Below are positions 44,511-53,569 of a stretch of DNA of 64,000 nt, one piece after another (positions within the stretch are counted from its first letter, which is position 1; each line of letters starts with the position of its first letter). Under the pieces are notes generated by a model. It searched no databases and was not told the origin of the DNA. It saw only the letters and a program-made list of their open reading frames with translations. The position numbers were made by a program, and so were the translations under genes. The stretch is from Flagellimonas sediminis (GTDB lineage Bacteria; Bacteroidota; Bacteroidia; Flavobacteriales; Flavobacteriaceae), in the NCBI RefSeq assembly GCF_010500845.1, contig NZ_JAAAMI010000002.1:310001-374000 (forward strand), written 5' to 3'.

Positions 44511-45845
44511 TTACGGTAGCGCTTTTACGATGTTCGACAATATACTGTTCACATCAAAATCGGGTTCTTCGGCCAATCCGGTACGGACCACTACCAAATC
44601 TTTGGATGGAATCATGAACACATATTGTCCTTGATAACCATTACAGGAAAACAGATCTTTGGGCACATCGGGATACTTGCCTTCGGCATTGAGCCAAAAA
44701 TGGGCCCCATAAGTACCATCAGAATGTATTGTTGGCGTAGTAATGTAATCCACCCATTCAGGATCAAAGAGTTGTTCCCCGTTCCAGTTTCCCTTGTTTA
44801 GGTACAATTGTCCAAAACGGGCCCAGTCGCGGGTACTGGCCCATGCGTACGAAGATCCAACGTAATTACCGGCAATATCAGCTTCCAACACCATGGAATA
44901 CATTCCAATCTTGTCGATCAGGGCGGAGTAGGGAAAGTCCAAATATTCTTGATGGCTGCGAAACTGTTGCCGTAAAATTCCGGATAGCAAGTTGGTGGTA
45001 CCTGACGAATATTTCCAAATTTCTGTGGGTTTTGCAATGGCTTTTTTATCCCGTTGTGCCTGGGTCATGTCGCTGTCGAGGAACAACATTCGGGTTACAT
45101 CCGAAATACCGGAATAATCTTCATCCCAAGCCAAACCGCTTTGCATGCGCAACAAATGGTTCAACGTAATGTCCTTCCGTTCGTCATCCTTCCATTCCGC
45201 GATAGGTGCGGGCCAATCCATATTTAATTTACCTTGATGCTGTAAAACCCCAAAACAGGTGGCCAGGACACTCTTGGTCATCGACCATCCTAATATAGGG
45301 GTGTTCTGGTCAAATCCATCCACATATTTCTCCGCTAAAACATGTCCCTTGTACAGCACTAAAAAGGTACGGGTCTTTTGGGTTTCTGGATGGGCGAACG
45401 CTACGGCAAGGGCTTTGTTTATCTGATCCATGTCCACATCTGGAAAAATAGAATCCGACGGAGCTGCCTGGCCATAAGGATAAGGAATGGTATCCGAAGG
45501 TTGATTGCGTTGAGGTCGGATGGTAAGTTTGGAAGGGTCATAATCATCATTGATGAGCACGGTACCTAAACCATCACGGTACACTGCCGTCCTTTTCATC
45601 AATCCATACACGGTGGAAGATGCGGATTGTTCACTTTCATCCACCTCGGTGACCGCCAACTCCACCAAAGGGACATTGTTATCAATTTGGTTCATGGAAG
45701 CCGCGGACCTGTGGGCCACATAAACCCCGGAGGCCACATTTTTAGCGGCATAACCGGAAATAATGTTCAATTTGGGGTAATTCAAGTAGACCACCACTCC
45801 AATAACAAGGATCAGCAGCAGTAAAACACGCTTAAGTAGTTTCAT
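44511..45845 (-). CDS. Membrane-anchored serine hydrolase, beta-lactamase/NylB-like
   Basis: A 444-residue protein with an N-terminal membrane anchor or signal (LLLLILVIGVVVYLNY, about 6-21). SxxK is SMTK in LGWSMTKSVLATCFG (about 190-205), the Tyr motif is KYSSGTTNLLSG, and the C-terminal motif is NGYQGQYVFMIPS, as in 6-aminohexanoate-dimer-hydrolase-like proteins. ATG 45845 is chosen; the frame extends upstream without signal-like character. Natural substrate unknown. Confidence 0.87.
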   Translation of the reverse strand: MKLLKRVLLLLILVIGVVVYLNYPKLNIISGYAAKNVASGVYVAHRSAASMNQIDNNVPLVELAVTEVDESEQSASSTVYGLMKRTAVYRDGLGTVLINDDYDPSKLTIRPQRNQPSDTIPYPYGQAAPSDSIFPDVDMDQINKALAVAFAHPETQKTRTFLVLYKGHVLAEKYVDGFDQNTPILGWSMTKSVLATCFGVLQHQGKLNMDWPAPIAEWKDDERKDITLNHLLRMQSGLAWDEDYSGISDVTRMLFLDSDMTQAQRDKKAIAKPTEIWKYSSGTTNLLSGILRQQFRSHQEYLDFPYSALIDKIGMYSMVLEADIAGNYVGSSYAWASTRDWARFGQLYLNKGNWNGEQLFDPEWVDYITTPTIHSDGTYGAHFWLNAEGKYPDVPKDLFSCNGYQGQYVFMIPSKDLVVVRTGLAEEPDFDVNSILSNIVKALP

Positions 45846-45897
45846 GGTTAGAGTATGTATTTGTAACTTTCTGCTTTTAAAGATAAACAATTAGAAC

Positions 45898-46770
45898 ATG
45901 TCCAACATCGGATTGATCATAGAGGAACGAAGCAGGGATATCGGTGATTTTTTGGTAGGTAGACTTATACCGTTCCGAAAAAAAAGAATGATAGGCCCTT
46001 TCATTTTTATCGATCATATGGGGCCAACCCAATTGGGGCCTTCCAAATATATGGATGTAGACCAACACCCCCATATGGGACTTTCTACCTTGACCTTTAT
46101 GTTGGAAGGTGAAATCATCCATGAAGATAGTTTGGGAACCCGCCAAAGAATCAGTCCCGGTTCGGTCAATTGGATGACCGCAGGAAAAGGGGTTACCCAT
46201 ACCGAGCGCACCCCGAAGGACTTGCGCAATGGCAAGGTTTTCACGGCCCATGGGTATCAGATTTGGGTGGCACTCCCTAAAGCTCTCGAGGATATGGATC
46301 CCGAATTTCACCATATTGACGGAAAAGATCTTCCTCAATGGGAAGATGGCAATACCCAGTTCAAACTGGTGGCAGGGGAGGGATACGGTAAAAAATCACC
46401 GGTACCTGTACATTCAGATTTGTTCATGGTTGAGGTGATCAATAAAGAGGCCTATGCCCTCAACGTGAATGGAATGCTTAAGGGCGAAATCGGCATCTGT
46501 ATCGTGGAAGGCGGTATTGAAGCCTGTGGGGAAACGGTGGAAAAAGGAAATATTTTGGTCTCCAAGGTTGAGGATACCTGCAACATCAACTTACAGCCCA
46601 ATACCCATTTACTGTTGTTCGGAGGTGAGCCATTTCCGGAGGAACGCTATATTTATTGGAATTTTGTTTCATCTGACCAAGAAAAACTGGAATGGGCCAA
46701 AAAAGTCTGGGCCAATAAATCTTTCCCGATGATGACAAACGATCAAACCTATGTACCCTTGCCAGGTTAA
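45898..46770 (+). CDS. Pirin family protein
   Basis: A 290-residue two-cupin protein. The N-terminal cupin has the metal-binding His pair and Glu-His in DQHPHMGLSTLTFMLEG and HEDSLGTRQRISPGSVNWMTAGKGVTHTE. The C-terminal Pirin_C domain spans about 165-270 with LLLFGGEPF. Pirins may act as quercetinase-like dioxygenases or redox regulators. Divergent from the serine hydrolase gene by 52 bp. Confidence 0.92.
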   Translation: MSNIGLIIEERSRDIGDFLVGRLIPFRKKRMIGPFIFIDHMGPTQLGPSKYMDVDQHPHMGLSTLTFMLEGEIIHEDSLGTRQRISPGSVNWMTAGKGVTHTERTPKDLRNGKVFTAHGYQIWVALPKALEDMDPEFHHIDGKDLPQWEDGNTQFKLVAGEGYGKKSPVPVHSDLFMVEVINKEAYALNVNGMLKGEIGICIVEGGIEACGETVEKGNILVSKVEDTCNINLQPNTHLLLFGGEPFPEERYIYWNFVSSDQEKLEWAKKVWANKSFPMMTNDQTYVPLPG

Positions 46771-46811
46771 AGGAATGCATATGTACTGTCCAAGTTAAAT
46801 CGATATCCGTA

Positions 46812-47237
46812 TTGAAGAATCTGATATTCATTTTTATTGTCATAACATCTTGCTCCAAAAAGCAGGAAGCCAAACCTGCCACGGAATATGATTGGATAGG
46901 GCATGAGGTCACGGCCTCGGCCTACAATTCGGTACATTGGCAGACGGATAGCATCAGCCCTTCCATCGCCGCTTGGGGAGATACCCTGAAACCTGGAATG
47001 AAAAGTATTGCCGTATCCCGGGACTTGGTAAAAAAGGGGTTGGTACACAATACCATGGTAAAAATCGATACTTTTCCTGATACTTTTTATGTTTTGGACA
47101 AAATGCACTCCAAATGGCGGAATAGAATAGACATTTATATGGGTAAGGACGTTAAAAAAGCAAGGGAATGGGGCAGAAAAAAAATCATGATTTGTTATGC
47201 AGTGCCCATTGACACCTCATTAACCGTGATTGAATGA
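46812..47237 (+). CDS. 3D-domain lipoprotein
   Basis: A 141-residue lipoprotein starting at TTG (MKNLIFIFIVITSC, lipobox ITSC at about 12-15). The domain begins VTASAYNSV and ends RIDIYMGKDVKKAREWGRKK, the usual layout of 3D (three-Asp) lytic-transglycosylase-like domains. The TTG start is favoured because the signal peptide starts right there. Its stop overlaps the ATG of the amidase gene (ATGA), so both are coupled. Confidence 0.75.
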   Translation: MKNLIFIFIVITSCSKKQEAKPATEYDWIGHEVTASAYNSVHWQTDSISPSIAAWGDTLKPGMKSIAVSRDLVKKGLVHNTMVKIDTFPDTFYVLDKMHSKWRNRIDIYMGKDVKKAREWGRKKIMICYAVPIDTSLTVIE

Positions 47238-47893
47238 AAAAGTTTGGATTAACTGCGTTACTGGCATATTTAGCTATGGCCTGTACAACCCAAAAGAAGA
47301 TTGTGGATATCCCCATCATCTTTGATGATCAGCGTATAGAACTCACCAAGGAGTACATGGCCCAACGATACGGTTTAGACAAGGATTCCACTCAAATCAT
47401 TCCTAAAATGGTTGTGTTGCACTGGACAGCCATTCCATCCTTACAAAAATCGTTTGCCACATTCAACCGGTCCACCTTACCCAATTGGAGACCCGATTTG
47501 GTGAATGTGAGTGGACTTAACGTTTCTTCCCAATTCTTGGTGGATCAAGATGGAACCATTTACAGACTGATGCCGGAAACCACCATGGCACGTCATACCA
47601 TCGGACTGAACCATTGTGCGATCGGCATCGAAAATGTTGGGGGAACCGAAGGGCTTCCTTTGACCAAAAAACAATTGAAGGCCAATATTTTTCTCGTTAA
47701 ATACTTGGCATCTAAATATGATATAGAATACGTCATCGGCCATCAAGAATACACTTTGTTTGAAGGACATCCCCTTTGGCTAGAGGTGGACGATGGATAC
47801 CGGACCACCAAAACGGACCCCGGGATGGATTTCGTGGAAAAAGTGCGAAAGGCCACTAAAAAGTTTAATTTTAAACCTGTTCCAACAAAATAA
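47234..47893 (+). CDS. N-acetylmuramoyl-L-alanine amidase (Amidase_2) lipoprotein
   Basis: A 219-residue zinc amidase that cleaves the bond between muramic acid and L-Ala in peptidoglycan. A lipobox-like AMACT occurs at about 15-19. Zn-site and catalytic elements are VVLHWTAIPS, HTIGLNHCAIGIEN and VIGHQEYTLFEGHP. It overlaps the 3D-domain gene and is 5 bases before the M14 peptidase gene. Confidence 0.9.
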   Translation: MKKFGLTALLAYLAMACTTQKKIVDIPIIFDDQRIELTKEYMAQRYGLDKDSTQIIPKMVVLHWTAIPSLQKSFATFNRSTLPNWRPDLVNVSGLNVSSQFLVDQDGTIYRLMPETTMARHTIGLNHCAIGIENVGGTEGLPLTKKQLKANIFLVKYLASKYDIEYVIGHQEYTLFEGHPLWLEVDDGYRTTKTDPGMDFVEKVRKATKKFNFKPVPTK

Positions 47894-47898
47894 TCAAG

Positions 47899-49344
47899 AT
47901 GTTCAAAAAACTGTTACCCTTGGCAATTTCATTGCTGTCCCTTTCCCTGACGGCTCAAAATTCGTTGACCTCCAAGTTGTACGAAACCTATGAAAAGTAC
48001 AAGGAGCCTTCTTTGGGCAAAAGACGTATCAAGCATACCGATTTAAAGCCCTTGATCGATCAATTAAGATCCAATCCTAAGTTTGAGGTACAAAAGGTTG
48101 GTGAATCCATTGAAGGTCGTGACCTGAACTTGATCAGCATCGGCAAAGGAACTGAGAACATTTTCCTGTGGTCACAAATGCACGGGGATGAACCAACGGC
48201 CACACAGGCTATTTTTGATATTTTTCATTTTTTGAACTCTCCAGATTTCAAAGAGGAGAAAGCAGTAATCTTATCCAAATTAAAATTGCACTTTTTGCCC
48301 ATGTTGAATCCGGATGGGGCAGAGGTGTTCCAGCGAAGGAATGCCTTGGGAGTGGATATCAACAGAGATGCATTGCGATTGCAATCCCCTGAAGGACAGA
48401 CTTTAAAAAGGCTACGTGATAGTCTGGATGCTTCCTTTGGTTTCAACCTGCACGACCAAAGTAGGTACTACAATGCGGAACGTACCGAGAAACCGGCCAC
48501 CATTTCGTATTTGGCAACGGCATATAACTATGAGAAAGACATTAACGATGTACGGGCCAAGGCCATGAAGGTCATTGTGTTTATGGACAAAATCATCCAA
48601 AATTATGCTCCTGGCCAAGTGGGTCGGTATAGCGATGATTTTGAACCTAGAGCTTTTGGGGACAACATTGCCAAATGGGGAACGAGTCTTATATTGATTG
48701 AATCCGGTGGTTATCCGGAAGACAGGGAAAAGCAGGAAATTCGTAAGTTGAATTATGTTTCCATTCTATCCGCACTGTATACGATAGCTACCAAAAGTTA
48801 TGAGAGTATTCCAACGGAAGATTATGAAAAGATTCCGAAGAACGACCGCATGCTGTTCGACCTAAAAATTACAAACGCCACTTACGAGCTTTTGGGCAAG
48901 GATTACGTGCTAGATCTTGGTATCATGCAAAATGAAGTGGACAAAAAGGGACACAACGATTTTTATTACCGGAGCTCCATTGGTGACCAAGGCGATTTGA
49001 GTACCTTTTACGCTTATGAAACCTTTGATGCCACTGGATACAAGATCGTTCCACCAAAGGTAGCGACGATGGAAACTGTTACCAATCCTTTGAAAGTACT
49101 GTCACAGGGCATTGCCTATGTGAAGGGAAAACTACCGCAAGAAGGTTCCTCTGTTAAAATGCCCATAAATAGGGTAGGCGAGGATTTCGAACTCAAGGGG
49201 TTTAATCTTCAACCTGGTATGAACCCTACTTTCTTTTTGGAAAAAGAGGGCAGATTGACCCATGCCGTAATCAATGGTTTCCTGATCGATCTGAACAAAC
49301 CTTTAGAGAATCAAGAAACCGGAAACGGACTCATTTATCGTTAA
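47899..49344 (+). CDS. Secreted M14 family metallopeptidase
   Basis: A 481-residue carboxypeptidase with a signal peptide (AISLLSLSLTAQ). Zinc ligands are His and Glu in MHGDEPTATQ (about 95-100) and His in NLHDQSRYY, and the catalytic Glu is in ILIESGGYPE. A beta-rich C-terminal domain follows (about 330-481). Third gene of the 3D/amidase/M14 operon, suggesting turnover of peptidoglycan stem peptides or scavenged peptides. Confidence 0.9.
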   Translation: MFKKLLPLAISLLSLSLTAQNSLTSKLYETYEKYKEPSLGKRRIKHTDLKPLIDQLRSNPKFEVQKVGESIEGRDLNLISIGKGTENIFLWSQMHGDEPTATQAIFDIFHFLNSPDFKEEKAVILSKLKLHFLPMLNPDGAEVFQRRNALGVDINRDALRLQSPEGQTLKRLRDSLDASFGFNLHDQSRYYNAERTEKPATISYLATAYNYEKDINDVRAKAMKVIVFMDKIIQNYAPGQVGRYSDDFEPRAFGDNIAKWGTSLILIESGGYPEDREKQEIRKLNYVSILSALYTIATKSYESIPTEDYEKIPKNDRMLFDLKITNATYELLGKDYVLDLGIMQNEVDKKGHNDFYYRSSIGDQGDLSTFYAYETFDATGYKIVPPKVATMETVTNPLKVLSQGIAYVKGKLPQEGSSVKMPINRVGEDFELKGFNLQPGMNPTFFLEKEGRLTHAVINGFLIDLNKPLENQETGNGLIYR

Positions 49345-49508
49345 TAACCATAGTGAAAGGTCAGGTTGGCGCCATGACTCAACAAAAGGGCCAGCATAAT
49401 CAATAAAATACTCACGATAAGTCCGAAGAGAATGAGCACGGCACTTTTATAGCCAAAGGAAAGTGGTCCAATGGCACTACTTTGAATAATTTCCTTTACA
49501 ACATCCAT
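49341..49508 (-). CDS. 55-residue single-helix membrane microprotein
   Basis: A short frame starting MDVVKEIIQSSAIG, with one strongly hydrophobic helix (AVLILFGLIVSILLIMLALL, about 23-42) and a His/Tyr-ending tail (NLTFHYGY). The stop codon overlaps the M14 gene stop on the other strand by four bases. Composition and hydrophobic pattern are convincingly coding, but no family is recognised. Confidence 0.6.
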   Translation of the reverse strand: MDVVKEIIQSSAIGPLSFGYKSAVLILFGLIVSILLIMLALLLSHGANLTFHYGY

Positions 49509-49656
49509 AGCGAATCATTTTGAGGTTGAACTTCAGTTATTGGTAGGATGTCAGTAGTTGTTTGTATAGGTAAAACAACTATTGGGCCAAAAACCCTATT
49601 TTTTTGACAGTTTTGGAAGAGAATTGTATATCTTTCTTCATCAAATTGACTACACA

Positions 49657-50265
49657 ATGAAGAAACTTATTGCATTTGCTATTTTATCCGTTTTGGTGAT
49701 TAAAACGGTTTCGGCCCAGGAAGCCAAGGATCTGTTCAATGGAAAAGACCTGGACGGTTGGGTAGTTCACGGGGAAGAAAAATGGTACGTTGAAAACGGC
49801 GAGCTCATTTGTGAAAGCGGCCCCAAAGCAGAATACGGGTATTTGTCCACCAAGGATTTTTACAAGGATTTTGAACTTACCCTCGAATTTAAGCAGGAAG
49901 CCGATGGTAATAGTGGGGTGTTCATTCGTTCCACTTTTGAAGGCACCAAGGTCAGCGGGTGGCAAGTTGAAGTGGCCCCTCCCGGAAAATATACAGGTGG
50001 CATCTATGAGTCCTATGGCCGTGGTTGGTTGATCCAGCCCGAACCTGAAAAGGATAAAGCACTTAAAATGGGGGAGTGGAATACCATGAAAATTAGGGTG
50101 CACGGCTCAGATATTGTTACCTGGTTGAACGGAGTTGAAATGGTTCACCTTACCGACGAAAAAATAGGGGAAGGTGTTGGAGCCATTGCGCTTCAGATTC
50201 ACGATGGCGGCGGCATCAAGGTTAAATGGCGCAACATCAAAGTAAAACCTGTGGAAGTACAGTAA
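49657..50265 (+). CDS. DUF1080 (3-keto-disaccharide hydrolase) domain protein
   Basis: A 202-residue secreted protein. The start is the ATG of MKKLIAFAIL, with a signal peptide ending SAQE. The concanavalin-like DUF1080 fold shows DLFNGKDLDGWVVHGEEKWYVENGELICES, LEFKQEADGNSGVFIRS and a terminal WRNIKVKPV. Family members hydrolyse 3-keto glycosides. A second DUF1080 gene is convergent just beyond the terminator. Confidence 0.88.
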   Translation: MKKLIAFAILSVLVIKTVSAQEAKDLFNGKDLDGWVVHGEEKWYVENGELICESGPKAEYGYLSTKDFYKDFELTLEFKQEADGNSGVFIRSTFEGTKVSGWQVEVAPPGKYTGGIYESYGRGWLIQPEPEKDKALKMGEWNTMKIRVHGSDIVTWLNGVEMVHLTDEKIGEGVGAIALQIHDGGGIKVKWRNIKVKPVEVQ

Positions 50266-50270
50266 AAATA

Positions 50271-50297
50271 AAAGCCCGATTAAATCGGGCTTTTTTT
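50271..50297 (+). terminator. Terminator of first DUF1080 gene
   Basis: Stem AAAGCCCGAT (50271-50280) with ATCGGGCTTT (50284-50293), a 3-base loop and seven T. It lies between the convergent DUF1080 genes and may act in both directions. Confidence 0.9.
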
Positions 50298-50317
50298 ATG
50301 CTTGTCTGTTTCAGAAA

Positions 50318-51265
50318 CTATTCTTTACGAGGGGTCACCACAAAACTTCTGTATTCAATAGGACCGTGATCTCCCTGAATCATGAATGGTCCAGGTTCAC
50401 CTTCTTTGCTATCTATGGCACCTCCAGTAATACCCGGAATGGTTGCATCGCAAATAACTGTTTTACCATTAAGGGTTACGGTTACCCTTCTCCCAATCAG
50501 GGTAATATCATATGTCTGCCACTCACCAGCTGGTTTGGAGGCATTCTCGTTGGGCTCCAAAAATCCGTAAACCCCACCTAGGTAAATATCCAAAGGCTCC
50601 AATCCTTCACTGTCCACAATCTGCACCTCATAACGACCCCGAAGGTAGATACCACTGTTGCTCCCTTGAGGATAACGGAACTCCACATGCAATTTAAAAT
50701 CCTTGAATTTTTGATCGGTCAGTAAGTTGGAACCTGATTCAGGACTGGTCAACACACCATCTTTGATCACCCATTGGTTCTTTTCTCCATCCACATGCCA
50801 ACCTGTCAAATCCTTACCGTTGAAAACATTGATAGGCTTATCCCACTTTGCATTTTCAGTATAGGCAAGTTCAGGAGCCTTTACACCGGTCCAATGCATT
50901 ACGGTGCCATCGGTGAAGATCATGGTGCCTTTCATTTTGCCATCGGTCAGTTCACCATGAAAAATCATGTCGCTTCCCTTGGCTTCCCATTGATTGGGGA
51001 TACTAAAAGTGAATTTGTTGTCACCGTAGGCCTTTACTTCAGAAATAGGTCTTGCGCTACCAAAGGCAAACACAAAACGTCCCAACAAAGTTGCCGTACC
51101 GGAATGTCGGATTTCCAACCAAGATGGGGCTTTTTTGCCCATAAAGTCCATTTCAAGGTCCCATCTTCCTTCCAGAGGGCTGATGTGCTGGGCATAGGTG
51201 TTAAATGCGGCTCCAAAAATGAAGCACAGAAAAAGAATGCGTAAAGATTTTTTTCGGAATGTCAT
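50318..51265 (-). CDS. Second DUF1080 domain protein, longer form
   Basis: A 315-residue secreted protein (start MTFRKKSLRI, signal peptide ending NTYAQ). An N-terminal lipocalin-like beta domain (about 25-125, LEGRWDLEMDFMGKK) precedes the DUF1080 domain (about 135-315): NVFNGKDLTGWHVDG, VEFRYPQGSNSGIYLRGRYE and GPIEYRSFVV. The two-domain form contrasts with the single-domain paralogue at 49657. Both may act on related sugar substrates. Confidence 0.87.
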   Translation of the reverse strand: MTFRKKSLRILFLCFIFGAAFNTYAQHISPLEGRWDLEMDFMGKKAPSWLEIRHSGTATLLGRFVFAFGSARPISEVKAYGDNKFTFSIPNQWEAKGSDMIFHGELTDGKMKGTMIFTDGTVMHWTGVKAPELAYTENAKWDKPINVFNGKDLTGWHVDGEKNQWVIKDGVLTSPESGSNLLTDQKFKDFKLHVEFRYPQGSNSGIYLRGRYEVQIVDSEGLEPLDIYLGGVYGFLEPNENASKPAGEWQTYDITLIGRRVTVTLNGKTVICDATIPGITGGAIDSKEGEPGPFMIQGDHGPIEYRSFVVTPRKE

Positions 51266-51338
51266 AGTTTGTTCAGTTTTATTGACATCCAAGATACGGA
51301 TTTATCCAAAAAAGATTCCTGTAAATTCCTTTAGAAAC

Positions 51339-52421
51339 TTACAGGCATCCTCCTTCAAAACCTTTGGCGTCAAATTTTGTCTGAACGGCACCTTTCAATC
51401 CTCCGTGGCTCAATCGTATAACCAGATTGCTCACTCCACTACCATCCCGTTTTGGGGTGCAATACTCAAAAAGATAAAAACTATTGGCCTGCTCGGCCAC
51501 ACGCTCCGAAATTTCATTGAAAGTAAGTTCCAATTCTTCCTTATTGGCCGCAAAGACACTGGCCGTCTTCCCTATTTCGGAAAGTACTTCGGTATCAATT
51601 TCCGAACCCAGGCCAATGGTGAAATACGAAATGTTCCTACTGGCTTCATTGACCGCTTTTAAGGCATCGGCCTCTTTGTAACGGCTGGCCTGATCGGTAC
51701 CATCGGTAAACAATACCACGGAAGACGCCCCGATCACATTGGCATTGGCCCTCAATAAATCTTCGGCAATTTTGGTGGATTTGATCACCGCTCCATATAG
51801 ATCCGTGCTGGGGTCGTTACTGATGTCTGCCGTAATGCCGTCCACAGCAGCAGTAAGCTCCGTTGCCGAAGAAGATAGGGGATTGAGCAAATGCAATTCA
51901 TCTTCACCATCAAACCAATAAATGGCCATTTTAAAAGATGGGGTCTCTGGGGAAGGCATTACGTTATTGATAAAACTAGTGGATGCCGCTTTCAATTCCG
52001 TCAAGCTACTTGCCAATACACTATTACTCAAATCAAGCACCAATATGGTGTTGTTGTTGAATACCTGCGAATTGGGGGAAATCCTAGCTTGGGATTCCGA
52101 AGGGGATATTAAATTGAAACAGTCGTCATTTCGTCCCTGTTCATAAATGGTGAATTCATCTGCGGTAAGGCCCGAAATGGGATTCCCCAAAAGATTGGAA
52201 ACCTTGAAGAGAATAGAAACTTTCCCGGGTAAGGTAGTATACTCATCCTGAATGGAGAGCAATAACTCATTCTCACCAAAACCAAGACAATCATCCGGTT
52301 CTTCGCCTAGGCCCAATTCACTATTGTTAATATCAAAACGAACGTCATCATCCGAATTACCACACGAGAAAATAACAAGGGTCAAAGAAACTAGGAAGAA
52401 ATATCGAAATACATTTTTCAT
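51339..52421 (-). CDS. VWA domain lipoprotein
   Basis: A 360-residue lipoprotein (lipobox VIFSC, about 16-20). After an N-terminal beta domain (GKVSILFKVSNLLGNPISGL) the VWA domain has the complete MIDAS DLSNS in TILVLDLSNSV and a FTDGTDQ block. A C-terminal Cys ends the protein (GFEGGCL). ATG 52421 is used; the TTG two codons earlier is unlikely. Likely surface-exposed binding protein, partner unknown. Confidence 0.82.
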   Translation of the reverse strand: MKNVFRYFFLVSLTLVIFSCGNSDDDVRFDINNSELGLGEEPDDCLGFGENELLLSIQDEYTTLPGKVSILFKVSNLLGNPISGLTADEFTIYEQGRNDDCFNLISPSESQARISPNSQVFNNNTILVLDLSNSVLASSLTELKAASTSFINNVMPSPETPSFKMAIYWFDGEDELHLLNPLSSSATELTAAVDGITADISNDPSTDLYGAVIKSTKIAEDLLRANANVIGASSVVLFTDGTDQASRYKEADALKAVNEASRNISYFTIGLGSEIDTEVLSEIGKTASVFAANKEELELTFNEISERVAEQANSFYLFEYCTPKRDGSGVSNLVIRLSHGGLKGAVQTKFDAKGFEGGCL

Positions 52422-52658
52422 TTTCAAAAAAAGTTAAGGTTCTGCATGCAAAACGCACAAATTGCCCGAAAAGTATTTTGGGTCGGTGAAATTGATTTAA
52501 AGAAAAGTTAAAAAAACAATGGGGTTGTTAAATTGACAACCATCTGTGCAATTTTTAATAATTTCATCCGCCAATGGGAGGTGTTCCCTATCCAAACTAC
52601 ATACCAACCTAGCTAACCAAAATCAAAGACAGACTTTTATTTTATTTAGGTTGATATT

Positions 52659-52919
52659 ATGACGATACTTTTATACGGGACCGCCAAAGAGATTGTGGGC
52701 AGCCCCACGTTGTCCGTTCCCACATCCAGCATAACCGGAAAGAAATTGCCCAAAACCGTAGGCGAACTCAAGATCTTTTTGGGCAATACGTACCCAGGAC
52801 TCAAGAATCTGCCATCGTTGGCCGTGGCCGTGAACCACAACTACGCCAAAGACCACGAAATAATCAATTCCTATGATGAGATTGCTCTGATACCGCCCCC
52901 TGAATTACACTGGAAGTAA
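52659..52919 (+). CDS. moaD: MoaD/ThiS-like ubiquitin-fold protein lacking the C-terminal Gly-Gly
   Basis: An 86-residue beta-grasp protein. It has the MoaD outline: MTILLYGTAKEIVG, KTVGELKIFLGNTYPGL, LAVAVNHNYAKDHEIINSYDEIALIPP. Normal MoaD ends in PPVxGG, whose terminal Gly is adenylated and thiocarboxylated. This protein instead ends PPELHWK, and neither other frame restores Gly-Gly. It may be an inactive or divergent paralogue. It is 42 bases before mobA on the same strand. Confidence 0.75.
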   Translation: MTILLYGTAKEIVGSPTLSVPTSSITGKKLPKTVGELKIFLGNTYPGLKNLPSLAVAVNHNYAKDHEIINSYDEIALIPPPELHWK

Positions 52920-52961
52920 AATTCAGGATTGATCCGTTTTCTCTGCGTATCTTTAGGAAAT

Positions 52962-53567
52962 ATGGGTGCGCCGGATGATAAAACATTATATGGTTTGGTC
53001 CTTGATGGGGGCAAGAGCACCCGTATGGGCACTGATAAAGGGGAAATCGTTTACCACGAGAGTCCGCATCGCGAATACCTGATGAAACTCCTTCGACAAA
53101 TATGCGATGCAGTTTTTGTGGGGACTCGAAAAGGGCAGTCGTTTGGTTATTGGGATTTTCAGCAAATTGAGGATATGGACCAATACAAAGGCCCTCTCAA
53201 CGGAATTTTAAGTGCGCATGAAAAGTATCCGAACGTGGCGTGGTTGGTATTGGCCTGTGACCTCCCCTTTGTGGACAATCATTCCCTTCAAAAGTTGGTG
53301 CGGAAGCGGGATACTGATAAATTGGCCACCGCTTATGCACATCACAACGGGCAGGTTCCCGAACCTTTGTTCGCCATTTGGGAAGTCTCTGGACTGAAGG
53401 CCGTAAAAGCCTATGTTGATAAAACCCAAAAACATTCCCCACGGGATTTTTTAATGGTTTCGGATTTCAAACTGGTTCATCCCGATAAGGACATCGCTTT
53501 GTTCAATGCCAATAGTCCGACCGATTACGAATGGGCCAAACGAAAACTTCAGTCGAATGGGGAGTAG
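52962..53567 (+). CDS. mobA: MobA-like molybdenum cofactor guanylyltransferase
   Basis: A 201-residue nucleotidyltransferase that joins GMP to molybdopterin. The nucleotide loop is LVLDGGKSTRMGTDKG (LAGGxSxRMG in the family, here with Asp for Ala), with LACDLPFVD for the metal site and PEPLFAIWE. ATG 52962 is preferred over a TTG 33 bases upstream. It is clustered only with the MoaD-like gene; other Mo-cofactor genes are outside the window. Confidence 0.82.
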   Translation: MGAPDDKTLYGLVLDGGKSTRMGTDKGEIVYHESPHREYLMKLLRQICDAVFVGTRKGQSFGYWDFQQIEDMDQYKGPLNGILSAHEKYPNVAWLVLACDLPFVDNHSLQKLVRKRDTDKLATAYAHHNGQVPEPLFAIWEVSGLKAVKAYVDKTQKHSPRDFLMVSDFKLVHPDKDIALFNANSPTDYEWAKRKLQSNGE

Positions 53568-53569
53568 GA

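Noticed and set aside
35915..45845. Serine hydrolases as antibiotic-resistance beta-lactamases
   Set aside because: SxxK motifs alone do not show beta-lactamase activity; the sequences fit the broad esterase/peptidase family at least as well.
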